Source of the DNA: Burkholderiales bacterium
GTDB taxonomy: Bacteria > Pseudomonadota > Gammaproteobacteria > Burkholderiales > CAIKXV01
Assembly (NCBI GenBank): GCA_014379045.1
Contig: JACMMK010000434.1
Coordinates: 1 to 22,585, forward strand
DNA: 22,585 nucleotides
Direction of reading: 5' to 3'
Within the stretch, counting starts at the first letter, position 1, and each line of letters begins with the position of its first letter. The position numbers were made by a program, and so were the translations under genes. Below are positions 15,901 to 22,585 of the stretch, one piece after another. Under the pieces are notes generated by a model that saw only the letters and a program-made list of their open reading frames with translations, was not told where the DNA came from and did not search any database.

Positions 15901-16896
15901 TCATTCGCCCTTGATGCCCGCGTCGCGGATCACCTTGCCGTAGCGTACCGCTTCGCTGCGGATGAATTCGGCGAACCGCTCGGGTGTCGTCGTCGACGGT
16001 TCGATCCCGGCTGCGGTCAGCTTCTCGCGCATCTCGGGCGCGTTCATCGCCTTGACGATCTCGGCATTCAGGCGGGTGATCGCGTCCCGCGGCGTCCCCG
16101 CCGGGGCGAGCATGCCGTACCAGATCGGGACTTCGAAATTCTCGATGCCCGCCTCGCGCGACGTGGGCACGTCAGGCAACGTCGGTTGACGCTTGTCCGA
16201 CAACACTGCGAGCGCGCGGATCTTGCCTGCGTTGATCTGTGGTGCGGCGATCGGCGCCGCCATGATCAGCATGTCGGTCTCGCCGGCGATCAGGCCGATC
16301 ATCGCCTGGCCCGAGCCCTTGTACGGCACATGCACGGTGCGCGTCTTCATCAGGCTGTTCAGCAGTTCGGCGGCGAGATGGGTGGTCGTGCCGACACCGC
16401 CCGAGGCGTAGTTGAGCTTGCCGGGATTCGCACGCGCCATCTTCACCAGGTCGCTCATCGTCCTGGCCGGTACCGCGGGATGCACGACCAGGATGTTCTG
16501 GATCACCGCGACGAGCGAGATCGGCGCCAGGTCCTTGACCGGGTCGTAGTTGAGCTTCGCGTACAGCGACGGGCTGATCGCGATCAACGGCGACGACAAC
16601 ACCATCGTGTAGCCGTCGGGCGGGGCTTTCGAGGCAACCTCGAGGCCGAGGTTGCCGCCGGCGCCCGGACGGTTGTCGACCGTCACCGGCTGCCCGACCT
16701 GATCGGTGAGTCGCGCCGCGACGGTGCGTCCGAGCAGGTCGGTCGGCCCGCCGGGCGGAAACGGCAGGATCATCCGCAGTGGCTTCACCGGAAAGTTCTG
16801 GGCAAGGGCTTGCGGCACTGAGGTTGCGGCCAGTGGCGCCGCGGCAAGACACAACAACGCGGCACGGCTGCGCCGCGCGGGGGTCGATCGGTACAT
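15901..16896 (-). CDS. Bug/TctC-family TTT substrate-binding protein
   Basis: A 331-residue periplasmic binder with a textbook layout: a basic N-terminus and hydrophobic stretch ending QALA before QNFPVKP (near residue 32), first loop FPPGGPTDLLGR, second loop VDNRPGAGGNLG, and lobe-2 motif HVPYKGSGQAMIGLIAGE. The ATG at 16896 is preferred over 16926 because GGAGGAG lies six bases upstream of it. It is the first gene of the ten-gene minus-strand array and probably supplies the substrate for that pathway. It is separated by 174 bases from rlmJ, leaving room for the array's promoter, although I cannot identify a convincing one. Confidence 0.95.
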   Translation of the reverse strand: MYRSTPARRSRAALLCLAAAPLAATSVPQALAQNFPVKPLRMILPFPPGGPTDLLGRTVAARLTDQVGQPVTVDNRPGAGGNLGLEVASKAPPDGYTMVLSSPLIAISPSLYAKLNYDPVKDLAPISLVAVIQNILVVHPAVPARTMSDLVKMARANPGKLNYASGGVGTTTHLAAELLNSLMKTRTVHVPYKGSGQAMIGLIAGETDMLIMAAPIAAPQINAGKIRALAVLSDKRQPTLPDVPTSREAGIENFEVPIWYGMLAPAGTPRDAITRLNAEIVKAMNAPEMREKLTAAGIEPSTTTPERFAEFIRSEAVRYGKVIRDAGIKGE

Positions 16897-16902
16897 CGTT
16901 GG

Positions 16903-16909
16903 CTCCTCC
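16903..16909 (-). promoter_or_regulatory. Shine-Dalgarno site that decides the start of the SBP gene at 16896
   Basis: The minus strand reads GGAGGAG six bases before the ATG at 16896 and lies within the longer frame from 16926. Confidence 0.65.
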
Positions 16910-17070
16910 AATGGCTTCGGTCGCATTTACTAGCGCCGTGCGGGAGCGGTCGACCCTGTTGCCCGTCGATCGCTCGCGCAAGCTGCAGCGCTGCGACATC
17001 TGATTTCCGGCGAAGAGCTTATCAGCATGGAGCGCGCGGTCGCAATCGAACCGTACGCGCCGACGTGCGG

Positions 17071-17994
17071 TCAAACGATCGTATGTTCGAGCGTGAATGA
17101 CGCGCCGGCATCTTCGCCGAGCGTGCTCACCAGCACCGGCATCGCCTCGCGCAGCGCGTCGGGCAGCGTCCACGGGGGGTTGACAATGAACAGGCCGCTG
17201 CCATGCATCCCGAACCCGTGGGCCGCCGGCGTTTTCACCTGCAGCACCACATGCAGCCAATCGTGGTCGCGCAGCGCCTTCAACGCATTCGGCAACTGCA
17301 CGCTATCACGCCGGTCGAGCAACGGATGCCACACCAGGTAGGTGCCCGAGGCGAAGCGACGCAGCGCGTCGTCGAGCGCGCTCACCACGTCGCGGTAATC
17401 CTGCTTGTCCTCATACGAGGGGTCGATCAGCACCAATGCACGGCGCGTCGGCGGCGGCAGCACCGATCTGAGTCCGGCGAAGCCGTCGCCGGCAACGGCG
17501 ATCACCCGCGCATCGACGTCGGCGATCTGCGCGCGCAGCAGTCGGCTGTCGGTGCTGTGCAGGTCGAACAGGCGCAGCCGATCCTGTGCACGCAGCATCT
17601 GGCGCGCGATCTGCGGCGAACCGGGATAACGGGTGAGCCGGCCACCGGGATTGAGCGCGCGTACCTGTGCGAGATACGCGGATAACGCCGCGGGCAGGGC
17701 CGTCGACGGCACATGCGGCGACTGTGGATGCAACGGTATCGGCGACGTCTCTGAATCGGTGCGCATTGCCGAAAGGCCGAAGTCGCGCCACAGTCGGCCG
17801 ATCCCGCCTTCGAACTCGGCATTCTTCAGTGCTTCGACCGAGTCGAGCGGGTAGAGGCCCGCGCCCGCGTGCGTATCGACATACCAGAACGGTTTGTCCT
17901 TCTGCGCGAGATAGCCGAGCAGCTGCACGAGCACCAGGTGCTTCAACACGTCGGCATGATTGCCGGCGTGATAAGCGTGGCGATAGCTGAGCAT
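17071..17994 (-). CDS. rlmJ: 23S rRNA (adenine(2030)-N6)-methyltransferase RlmJ
   Basis: A 307-residue methyltransferase that modifies A2030 of 23S rRNA using S-adenosylmethionine. The N-terminus MLSYRHAYHAGNHADVLKH is nearly the same as that of E. coli RlmJ and fixes the start at 17994. Further landmarks are YVDTHAGAG (38-46), RYPGSPQIAR (122-131), LIDPSYEDKQDY (189-200; E. coli has DPPYE) and the C-terminal GSGLFIVNPPWTL (265-277). It is about 27 residues longer than the E. coli protein, mostly from a Ser/Pro/His-rich insert at about residues 74-98. The gene is divergent from the SBP gene at 18095. It is unrelated to the catabolic neighbours. Confidence 0.96.
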   Translation of the reverse strand: MLSYRHAYHAGNHADVLKHLVLVQLLGYLAQKDKPFWYVDTHAGAGLYPLDSVEALKNAEFEGGIGRLWRDFGLSAMRTDSETSPIPLHPQSPHVPSTALPAALSAYLAQVRALNPGGRLTRYPGSPQIARQMLRAQDRLRLFDLHSTDSRLLRAQIADVDARVIAVAGDGFAGLRSVLPPPTRRALVLIDPSYEDKQDYRDVVSALDDALRRFASGTYLVWHPLLDRRDSVQLPNALKALRDHDWLHVVLQVKTPAAHGFGMHGSGLFIVNPPWTLPDALREAMPVLVSTLGEDAGASFTLEHTIV

Positions 17995-18094
17995 CGGGCC
18001 AGTGTAGTCGTTGCGCGTCCGCGGCGGGACGCCTACCATGGACGCACGGCAGCTCCGGCGACAGATCGGGCAGCCACTGACCGGAGGATGATCG

Positions 18095-19126
18095 ATGACG
18101 ATCTCGAGGGTGTCGCGCGTCGTCGCGCGCGGCGCAAATGCGATGCCGCCGCGTCGCGCGAGCGTGCCGTGCGCGCTGGCAATGATCGTGGTGACGATGT
18201 CCGTTGCGGACCGGGTGCTGGCCGCCGATACGTGGCCCGCGCGTCCGATCCGCATGGTGTTGCCATTTCCGCCGGGCGGTTCCACTGATACCGTCGGACG
18301 GATCGCCGCACAGAAACTCGGCGAGAGCCTGGGCCAGCCCGTCGTGACCGACAACCGCCCGGGCGCGGCCGGCACCATCGGTTTCGAGCTCGCAGCGAAG
18401 GCGCGCCCCGATGGCTACACGCTGGTGGTCGGCGGTCAGCCGCTGGTCGTGCTGCCAGCGCTCTATCGCAAGCTGCCGTTCGACACGGTGACGGACTTCG
18501 CGCCGATCACCTTCCTTGGCCAGACGCCCCAATTGCTGGTCACCCGCCCGGCGTTGCCGATCCGCAATCTGAACGAACTCATCGAGTACGCGCGCGCCAA
18601 CCCGCGCAAGCTCAGCTATGGCTCGGGCGGCGTCGGGACGGGCAACCATCTGGGCGGCGAGATGCTGCAGCATCTCGCGAAGATCGAGCTGCTGCATGTG
18701 CCGTACAAGGGGGCCGGCCAGGCCTTCGTCGCACTGATGGGAGGCGAGGTCGACCTCGTGACGATCGGCATGACCACGGCATTGACGCTGATCCAGTCCG
18801 GCAAGGTCCGCCCGGTCGTGGCATTGACCCCGAAGCGTTCGGCGGCGCTGCCGGAGCTACCGACCTCGTCCGAGGCGGGCTACCCCGATTTTCGCTTGAA
18901 CTCGTTCCACGCCCTGCTTGCCCCGGCTGCCACGCCACGGCCGATCATCGACCGGCTGAATGCGATCTGGGTGAAGGCGGTATCGACGGCGGACACACGC
19001 GAGAGGATGGAGAAAGCCGAGGTCGAACCGATCTCTTCGACCCCGGAGGAGTTCAGGCGATTCCAGACGGAAGAAATCCGCCGGTGGACGACGATCCTGA
19101 AGGGCGCGAAACTCAGTCTTGACTGA
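18095..19126 (+). CDS. Bug/TctC-family TTT substrate-binding protein
   Basis: A 343-residue periplasmic binder. A strong ribosome site (GGAGG) lies seven bases ahead of the ATG at 18095. The signal peptide is long, with the hydrophobic core near residues 26-37 and cleavage near VLAA before DTWPARP (about 44). The ligand loops are LPFPPGGSTDTVGR and TDNRPGAAGTIG, and lobe 2 has HVPYKGAGQAFVALMGGE. It faces the UxaA-family gene tail to tail across 81 bases, so the two are not co-transcribed, yet they may serve the same sugar-acid pathway (inference). It is divergent from rlmJ across 100 bases. Confidence 0.95.
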   Translation: MTISRVSRVVARGANAMPPRRASVPCALAMIVVTMSVADRVLAADTWPARPIRMVLPFPPGGSTDTVGRIAAQKLGESLGQPVVTDNRPGAAGTIGFELAAKARPDGYTLVVGGQPLVVLPALYRKLPFDTVTDFAPITFLGQTPQLLVTRPALPIRNLNELIEYARANPRKLSYGSGGVGTGNHLGGEMLQHLAKIELLHVPYKGAGQAFVALMGGEVDLVTIGMTTALTLIQSGKVRPVVALTPKRSAALPELPTSSEAGYPDFRLNSFHALLAPAATPRPIIDRLNAIWVKAVSTADTRERMEKAEVEPISSTPEEFRRFQTEEIRRWTTILKGAKLSLD

Positions 19127-19207
19127 GCGGCCCGTTGCATCCGGCGGGCGTTCGAAACGGCCGAAGGACGCATGCGGCTCCCGGTTCGATGCTGCCGGCG
19201 GACGTTC

Positions 19208-20752
19208 TCAGCCTGTCACGCCGATGTTCCAGGGCACGAATTCGTGGTCGCCGAGCCCGAGCAGTTCGCTCTTGCTGCGCTCGCCCGAACACGTGTGCAG
19301 GATGTGCTCGAAGATCACCTGGCCCATCTCGTGCAGCGTGTGGGTGCCGTCGAGGATGCCGCCGCAGTTGATGTCCATGTCTTCGGTGAGCCGGTTGTAC
19401 ATCGGCGTGTTGGTCGCGAGCTTGATCGACGGCACCGGCTTGGCACCGAACATCGAGCCGCGTCCGGTGGTGAAGGCGATGATGTTCGCACCGCCCGCGA
19501 TCTGCCCGGTCGCAGACACCGGGTCGAAGCCGGGCGTGTCCATGAACACGAAGCCCTTCTGCTTGACGGGTTCGGCGTAGCGGTACACCTCCATCAACGG
19601 CCCGGTACCGCCTTTCATCGACGAGCCCAGCGACTTCTCGAAGATGTTCGCGAGGCCGCCGGTCTGGTTGCCCGGGCTCACGTTGCCGTTGATCTGGGTG
19701 TCGCGGCCCGTGGTGTACTCGTCCTTCCACCAGCGGATGCGCTCGATCAGCTTCTCGCCGACTTCGCGCGAGCGGGCGCGCGCGGTCAGCGTGTGCTCGA
19801 CGCCGTAGATCTCGGGGGTCTCGGACAGGATCGCGGTGCCGCCGTGGCGCACCAGCAGGTCCATCGCCGCCCCTAGCGCCGGGTTCGCGGTGATCGACGA
19901 GAACCCGTCCGAGCCGCCACATTGCAGCCCGACGGTGATGTGGCTCGCCGGCACCGGCGTGCGGGTCACCTTGTTCGCCTCGGGCAGCATCGCCTTCACC
20001 GCGGCGACGCCGGCAGCGATCGTCTTCGTGGTGCCGCCTTCGTCCTGCATGACGAACGTCTGCAGGCGGGCGCCGGTGTCCAGTCCCTGTGCCGCGAGCA
20101 GCTTGCTCACCTGGTTGCGTTCACAGCCGAGGCCGACGATCAGCGCGCCCGCGAGGTTCGCATGCAACGCATACCCGGCCAGCGTGCGTCGGAGCAGATC
20201 CATCGGCTCGCCGGTCATCTCCATGCCGCAGCCGGTGCCGTGGGCGAACGCGACGACGCCGTCGACATTCGGAAACTCGGCGAGGCGCTCCGGCGTGAAC
20301 CATTCCGCGATCCGGTGCGCGACCGTCGCCGAACAGTTCACCGTCGACAGCACGCCGATGTAATTGCGCGTCGCCACCTGGCCGTTCGGCCGAACGATGC
20401 CCATGAACGTCGCCCGCTCGGCTTCGGGGACCATTTTGACCGGCCGGTAGTCGCGGGTGTACGCATAGTCGCGCTGGAACTCGCGGAACTCCATGTTGTG
20501 CGAGTGGACGTAGGTGCCCGCCGGGATGTCGACGTTGGCGAAACCGATCGTCACGTTGTATTTGCGGATCGGATCGCCTTTGGCGATCGCGCGTGCGGCG
20601 ATCTTGTGGCCCGACGGCACCTGACTGCGACTCGTCAGCCCGTCGGCGAGCTTCGCGCCGAGTTCGATCACCGTGCGTGCGATCAGCACGTTGTCGTCCG
20701 GGTGCAGGCGGATCGTCGGTCCGGCGGCGGGGCGTTCTTGAATTTCAATCAT
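19208..20752 (-). CDS. UxaA/GarD-family hydro-lyase (altronate/galactarate dehydratase type)
   Basis: A 514-residue protein holding both parts of the family in one chain: an N-terminal SAF domain (about 12-90, with DNVLIA and YVHSHNM) and the large C-terminal dehydratase domain. Conserved segments are VATRNYIGVLSTVNCS (126-141), AHGTGCGM (170-177), GLGCERNQ (207-214), LQCGGSDGFS (276-285) and, near the end, DINCGGILDGTHTL. Family members dehydrate altronate or galactarate with a metal ion, giving 2-keto-3-deoxy acids. Length fits both UxaA and GarD, so the exact sugar acid is open. The ATG at 20752 has AGGA upstream and begins at the SAF domain; a longer frame to 20827 shows no family sequence. 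Confidence 0.93.
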   Translation of the reverse strand: MIEIQERPAAGPTIRLHPDDNVLIARTVIELGAKLADGLTSRSQVPSGHKIAARAIAKGDPIRKYNVTIGFANVDIPAGTYVHSHNMEFREFQRDYAYTRDYRPVKMVPEAERATFMGIVRPNGQVATRNYIGVLSTVNCSATVAHRIAEWFTPERLAEFPNVDGVVAFAHGTGCGMEMTGEPMDLLRRTLAGYALHANLAGALIVGLGCERNQVSKLLAAQGLDTGARLQTFVMQDEGGTTKTIAAGVAAVKAMLPEANKVTRTPVPASHITVGLQCGGSDGFSSITANPALGAAMDLLVRHGGTAILSETPEIYGVEHTLTARARSREVGEKLIERIRWWKDEYTTGRDTQINGNVSPGNQTGGLANIFEKSLGSSMKGGTGPLMEVYRYAEPVKQKGFVFMDTPGFDPVSATGQIAGGANIIAFTTGRGSMFGAKPVPSIKLATNTPMYNRLTEDMDINCGGILDGTHTLHEMGQVIFEHILHTCSGERSKSELLGLGDHEFVPWNIGVTG

Positions 20753-21073
20753 GGCGGGTCCTGGCGTCTTGTGCGTTCGAAGGAAGCTGCCGGCGGCGAT
20801 TCGAGGCGGAAGCGTGGGCTGGGGCACGGCGCTGTAACGCGCACCATTCTAAAGCGCCGCGTGCCCGCCTCATCGCACGATCAGTTTAGTGCAGTTCCGG
20901 CGCGGCTGGAACGCTTGGCGCGCCGTTGTTCGCTCGTCGCTGCCAACGAGCGTCGTCGGGAATAAACGCACCGCGGCCGCGGTCTTTACAGAGCGTGGGG
21001 GAAGCGCCGGCGACGGCGCCAGCACGCGCGGTCCCCGCGGTGTCCTCGAGTCGTCAATGGGAAAGGAACGGGC
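20753..21073. other. Divergent intergenic region between the UxaA-family and histidine phosphatase genes
   Basis: These 321 bases hold the leaders of two divergent genes. I see no credible coding frame. The only notable signal is an ECF-like promoter pattern on the plus strand (listed separately). No confident promoter for the minus-strand gene was found. Confidence 0.5.
20958..20988 (+). promoter_or_regulatory. Candidate ECF-sigma-type promoter of the histidine phosphatase gene
   Basis: GGGAATAAA (20958-20966) is followed, after 15 GC-rich bases, by GTCTTTA (20982-20988). An AT-rich GGAA-type -35 and a GTCT-type -10 at this distance resemble promoters read by extracytoplasmic-function sigma factors, and both blocks stand out from their GC-rich surroundings. 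Transcription would start near 20995, leaving a leader of about 80 bases before the ATG at 21074. This is pattern recognition only. Confidence 0.33.
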
Positions 21074-21697
21074 ATGAATGTCATCACGCAATGCGTTTTC
21101 GTCCTGTACACGGCCTTCGTTTTCGCAACGGCGCTCGCAAACGCCCAGACGGTCGATGTCAAGTTGCTCGCCGCAGCGCTGCGCGAGGGCGACCACGTCA
21201 TCGTCCTGCGCCACGGCGCGACGAACCGGGATCAGGCCGACACCGACCCGCTGAACTACGACAACGTTGCCAGGCAGCGCCTGTTGAGCGAAGCCGGGCG
21301 TCTCGAGGCCAGGCGCGTCGGCGATGCGTTGAAGACGCTCGGCATTTCGTTCGGCACGGTCTTCACGAGCAGGTACCATCGTGCCGTGGAGTCCGGACAG
21401 CTCATCGGGGGTGGGGAGGTCACGCAGATCCTCGATGTGACGGAAGGCGGTCTGGTGGCAACGCCGATCGAGAACGACCGAAGAACCGAGGCGTTGCGGA
21501 AGATGGCGACGGCTCGTCCCCCGGCCGGGAAGAACACGCTGATCGTCACGCACAAGCCGAACATCGTCGATGCGTTCGGCCGCGACTGGTTCGACATCAG
21601 GGAAGGCGAGGCATCGATCTTCCGGCCGGACGGTTCGGGCAAGCACAATTTCGTCGGCCGCGTGCAGGCGAGCGACTGGATCGGTGCTGCAAAGTGA
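21074..21697 (+). CDS. Exported histidine phosphatase-superfamily protein
   Basis: A 207-residue protein with an N-terminal signal peptide (hydrophobic residues 8-22, likely cleavage after ANA at 24), so it should act in the periplasm. The phosphohistidine motif is IVLRHGATN with R46-H47-G48. TSRYHRA (98-104) supplies the second arginine region, and the second histidine is H160 in LIVTHKPN. The layout matches SixA/phosphoglycerate-mutase-like histidine phosphatases of unknown substrate that are common in proteobacterial periplasms. AAAGGAA precedes the ATG at 21074. It stands alone: divergent from the UxaA-family gene and convergent with the ABC transporter gene. Confidence 0.9.
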   Translation: MNVITQCVFVLYTAFVFATALANAQTVDVKLLAAALREGDHVIVLRHGATNRDQADTDPLNYDNVARQRLLSEAGRLEARRVGDALKTLGISFGTVFTSRYHRAVESGQLIGGGEVTQILDVTEGGLVATPIENDRRTEALRKMATARPPAGKNTLIVTHKPNIVDAFGRDWFDIREGEASIFRPDGSGKHNFVGRVQASDWIGAAK

Positions 21698-21757
21698 CGG
21701 TGCGTCATCCGGTGGGCGGCGCGGGGCCGTGCTGTCGTCGATGGCGTTCGATGCTTC

Positions 21758-21781
21758 GGCGTTCGCGGTAGCGAGAACGCC
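21758..21781. terminator. Hairpin between two convergent genes, possible terminator
   Basis: GGCGTTC (21758-21764) pairs with GAACGCC (21775-21781), and two inner pairs continue after one mismatch, leaving a four-base loop. It lies between the stops of the phosphatase gene (21697) and the ABC transporter gene (21808). No T-run follows on either strand, so a strong intrinsic terminator is not assured. Confidence 0.35.
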
Positions 21782-21807
21782 TGGAACATAGATTGCCCGC
21801 CGAAGGA

Positions 21808-22585
21808 CTACGATCGATCGTTCAGATGGCAGGCCGACCAGCGCGCTGGCCCGACCGCTCTGAGTGCCGGCGTTTCGATCGCGCAGCGCGCAAACGCCTG
21901 CGGACAACGTGGGTGGAAGTGACACCCCGATGGCGGGGCGAGCGGTGAAGGAATCTCGCCGGCGATCGGACGGTACTGCCGACGCCGCTGCGTCAGCGTC
22001 GGTACCTCGGCGAGCAGCGCCTGCGTGTACGGATGGTTCGCGTCGGTGAACAGCGCTTCATTCGGAGCCGCTTCGACGATGCGGCCGAGGTACATGATCA
22101 GCACGCGGTCGGCGAGGTGGCGGATCACACCGAGGTCATGGCTGATGAACAGATAGGTCAGGCCGAGCTCGACCCGCAACGCCATGAACAGGTTGAGTAT
22201 CTGCGCCTGGATCGAGACATCCAGCGACGCCACCGCTTCGTCGCAGACGAGCAGCTCGGGATTCACCGCGAGCGCGCGCGCAATGCCGATGCGACTGCGC
22301 TGCCCGCCAGAGAACTGGTGCGGATAGCGCGCGCGCGCGTCGCCATCGAGCCCGACCTGCTGCAACATCCGGTCGACGTGGTCGCCGCGCTGCGTGCGCG
22401 TGATCAGGCCATGCGCCAGCGGCGCTTCGGCGATCAGGTCGCCGACGTGCATGCGCGGGTCGAGCGAAGCGAACGCATCCTGGAAGATCATCTGCACCTT
22501 GAGTTCGGTGGCGATGCGCTCGCGTTTCGGCAACGACGCGATCGGGCGGCCCTGCCAGCGGCGCTCGCCGCGGGTGGGCGCGAGA
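21808..22585 (-). CDS. Oligopeptide/dipeptide-type ABC transporter ATP-binding protein (N-terminus beyond the window)
   Basis: The frame is open to the right edge, so about 60-80 N-terminal residues, including the Walker A motif, are missing; the in-frame TTG at 22533 is not the start. The 258 visible residues carry the Q-loop (MIFQDAFASLDP), the ABC signature FSGGQRSRIGIARAL, Walker B LLVCDEAVASLD, the H-loop FISHDLGVIRH and, at the C-terminus, the oligopeptide-transporter domain GCHFHPRCPQAFARC. This is the DppF/OppF-like ATPase that powers uptake of peptides or similar solutes, usually next to DppD, DppB/C and a binding protein, which would lie to the right. As the gene stops here, it is probably the last of its operon. 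Confidence 0.94.
   Translation of the reverse strand, partial: LAPTRGERRWQGRPIASLPKRERIATELKVQMIFQDAFASLDPRMHVGDLIAEAPLAHGLITRTQRGDHVDRMLQQVGLDGDARARYPHQFSGGQRSRIGIARALAVNPELLVCDEAVASLDVSIQAQILNLFMALRVELGLTYLFISHDLGVIRHLADRVLIMYLGRIVEAAPNEALFTDANHPYTQALLAEVPTLTQRRRQYRPIAGEIPSPLAPPSGCHFHPRCPQAFARCAIETPALRAVGPARWSACHLNDRS

Noticed and set aside
22481..22533. TTG start for the ABC ATPase at 22533
   Set aside because: The frame stays open to the right edge with typical ABC sequence (APTRGE), so the gene is truncated by the window and does not start there.
1..22585. CRISPR arrays, tRNA/rRNA genes and insertion sequences
   Set aside because: No regularly spaced repeats, tRNA-like cloverleaf, rRNA sequence, transposase or terminal inverted repeats were recognised on either strand.

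Overview
High-GC DNA packed with catabolic genes. The codon bias, the abundance of Bug/TctC-type solute-binding proteins (SBPs) of the tripartite tricarboxylate transporter (TTT) group, and the mix of enzymes all suggest a betaproteobacterium of the order Burkholderiales (Bordetella/Achromobacter/Cupriavidus-like metabolism). This assignment is inferred from gene content, not from a marker gene. No tRNA, rRNA, CRISPR array, intact insertion sequence or transcriptional regulator was found.

Layout from left to right. (1) 1-4407 is read on the minus strand: a Bug SBP cut by the left edge, a short fragment resembling the C-terminus of a RelE/ParE toxin, a second Bug SBP (1297-2328) directly behind a type I sulfatase (2332-3816), and a DUF433 antitoxin with a DUF5615 PIN-like toxin that carries a one-base frameshift (3886-4407). 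(2) 4518-7309 is read on the plus strand: a Bug SBP followed by an IlvD/Edd-family dehydratase of the sugar-acid type. (3) 16896-7332 is a run of ten minus-strand genes. In order of transcription they are Bug SBP, isocitrate-lyase/PEP-mutase family lyase, Gfo/Idh/MocA oxidoreductase, ACMSD-like amidohydrolase/decarboxylase, FAD monooxygenase, SDR protein, RidA-family protein, cupin, a second Bug SBP, and an HSL-type alpha/beta hydrolase. (4) rlmJ (17994-17071, minus) is the one housekeeping gene. It is divergent from a Bug SBP (18095-19126, plus), which converges on a full-length UxaA/GarD-family hydro-lyase (20752-19208, minus). (5) A secreted histidine phosphatase-family protein (21074-21697, plus) converges on an oligopeptide-type ABC ATPase that runs off the right edge.

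How the genes may work together. Six Bug SBPs lie in 22.6 kb with no TctA or TctB membrane subunit. Each sits beside or near a different catabolic enzyme (sulfatase, IlvD dehydratase, esterase, lyase, UxaA hydro-lyase), as if every small pathway had its own periplasmic binder sharing a membrane channel encoded elsewhere. The ten-gene array is the best candidate for an undescribed pathway. It pairs a flavin hydroxylase with a metal-dependent decarboxylase that keeps all five ACMSD metal ligands, and it adds SDR, RidA and cupin proteins that each lack a hallmark residue of their family. A route for an aromatic or N-heteroaromatic acid is plausible, but the substrate cannot be read from the sequence.
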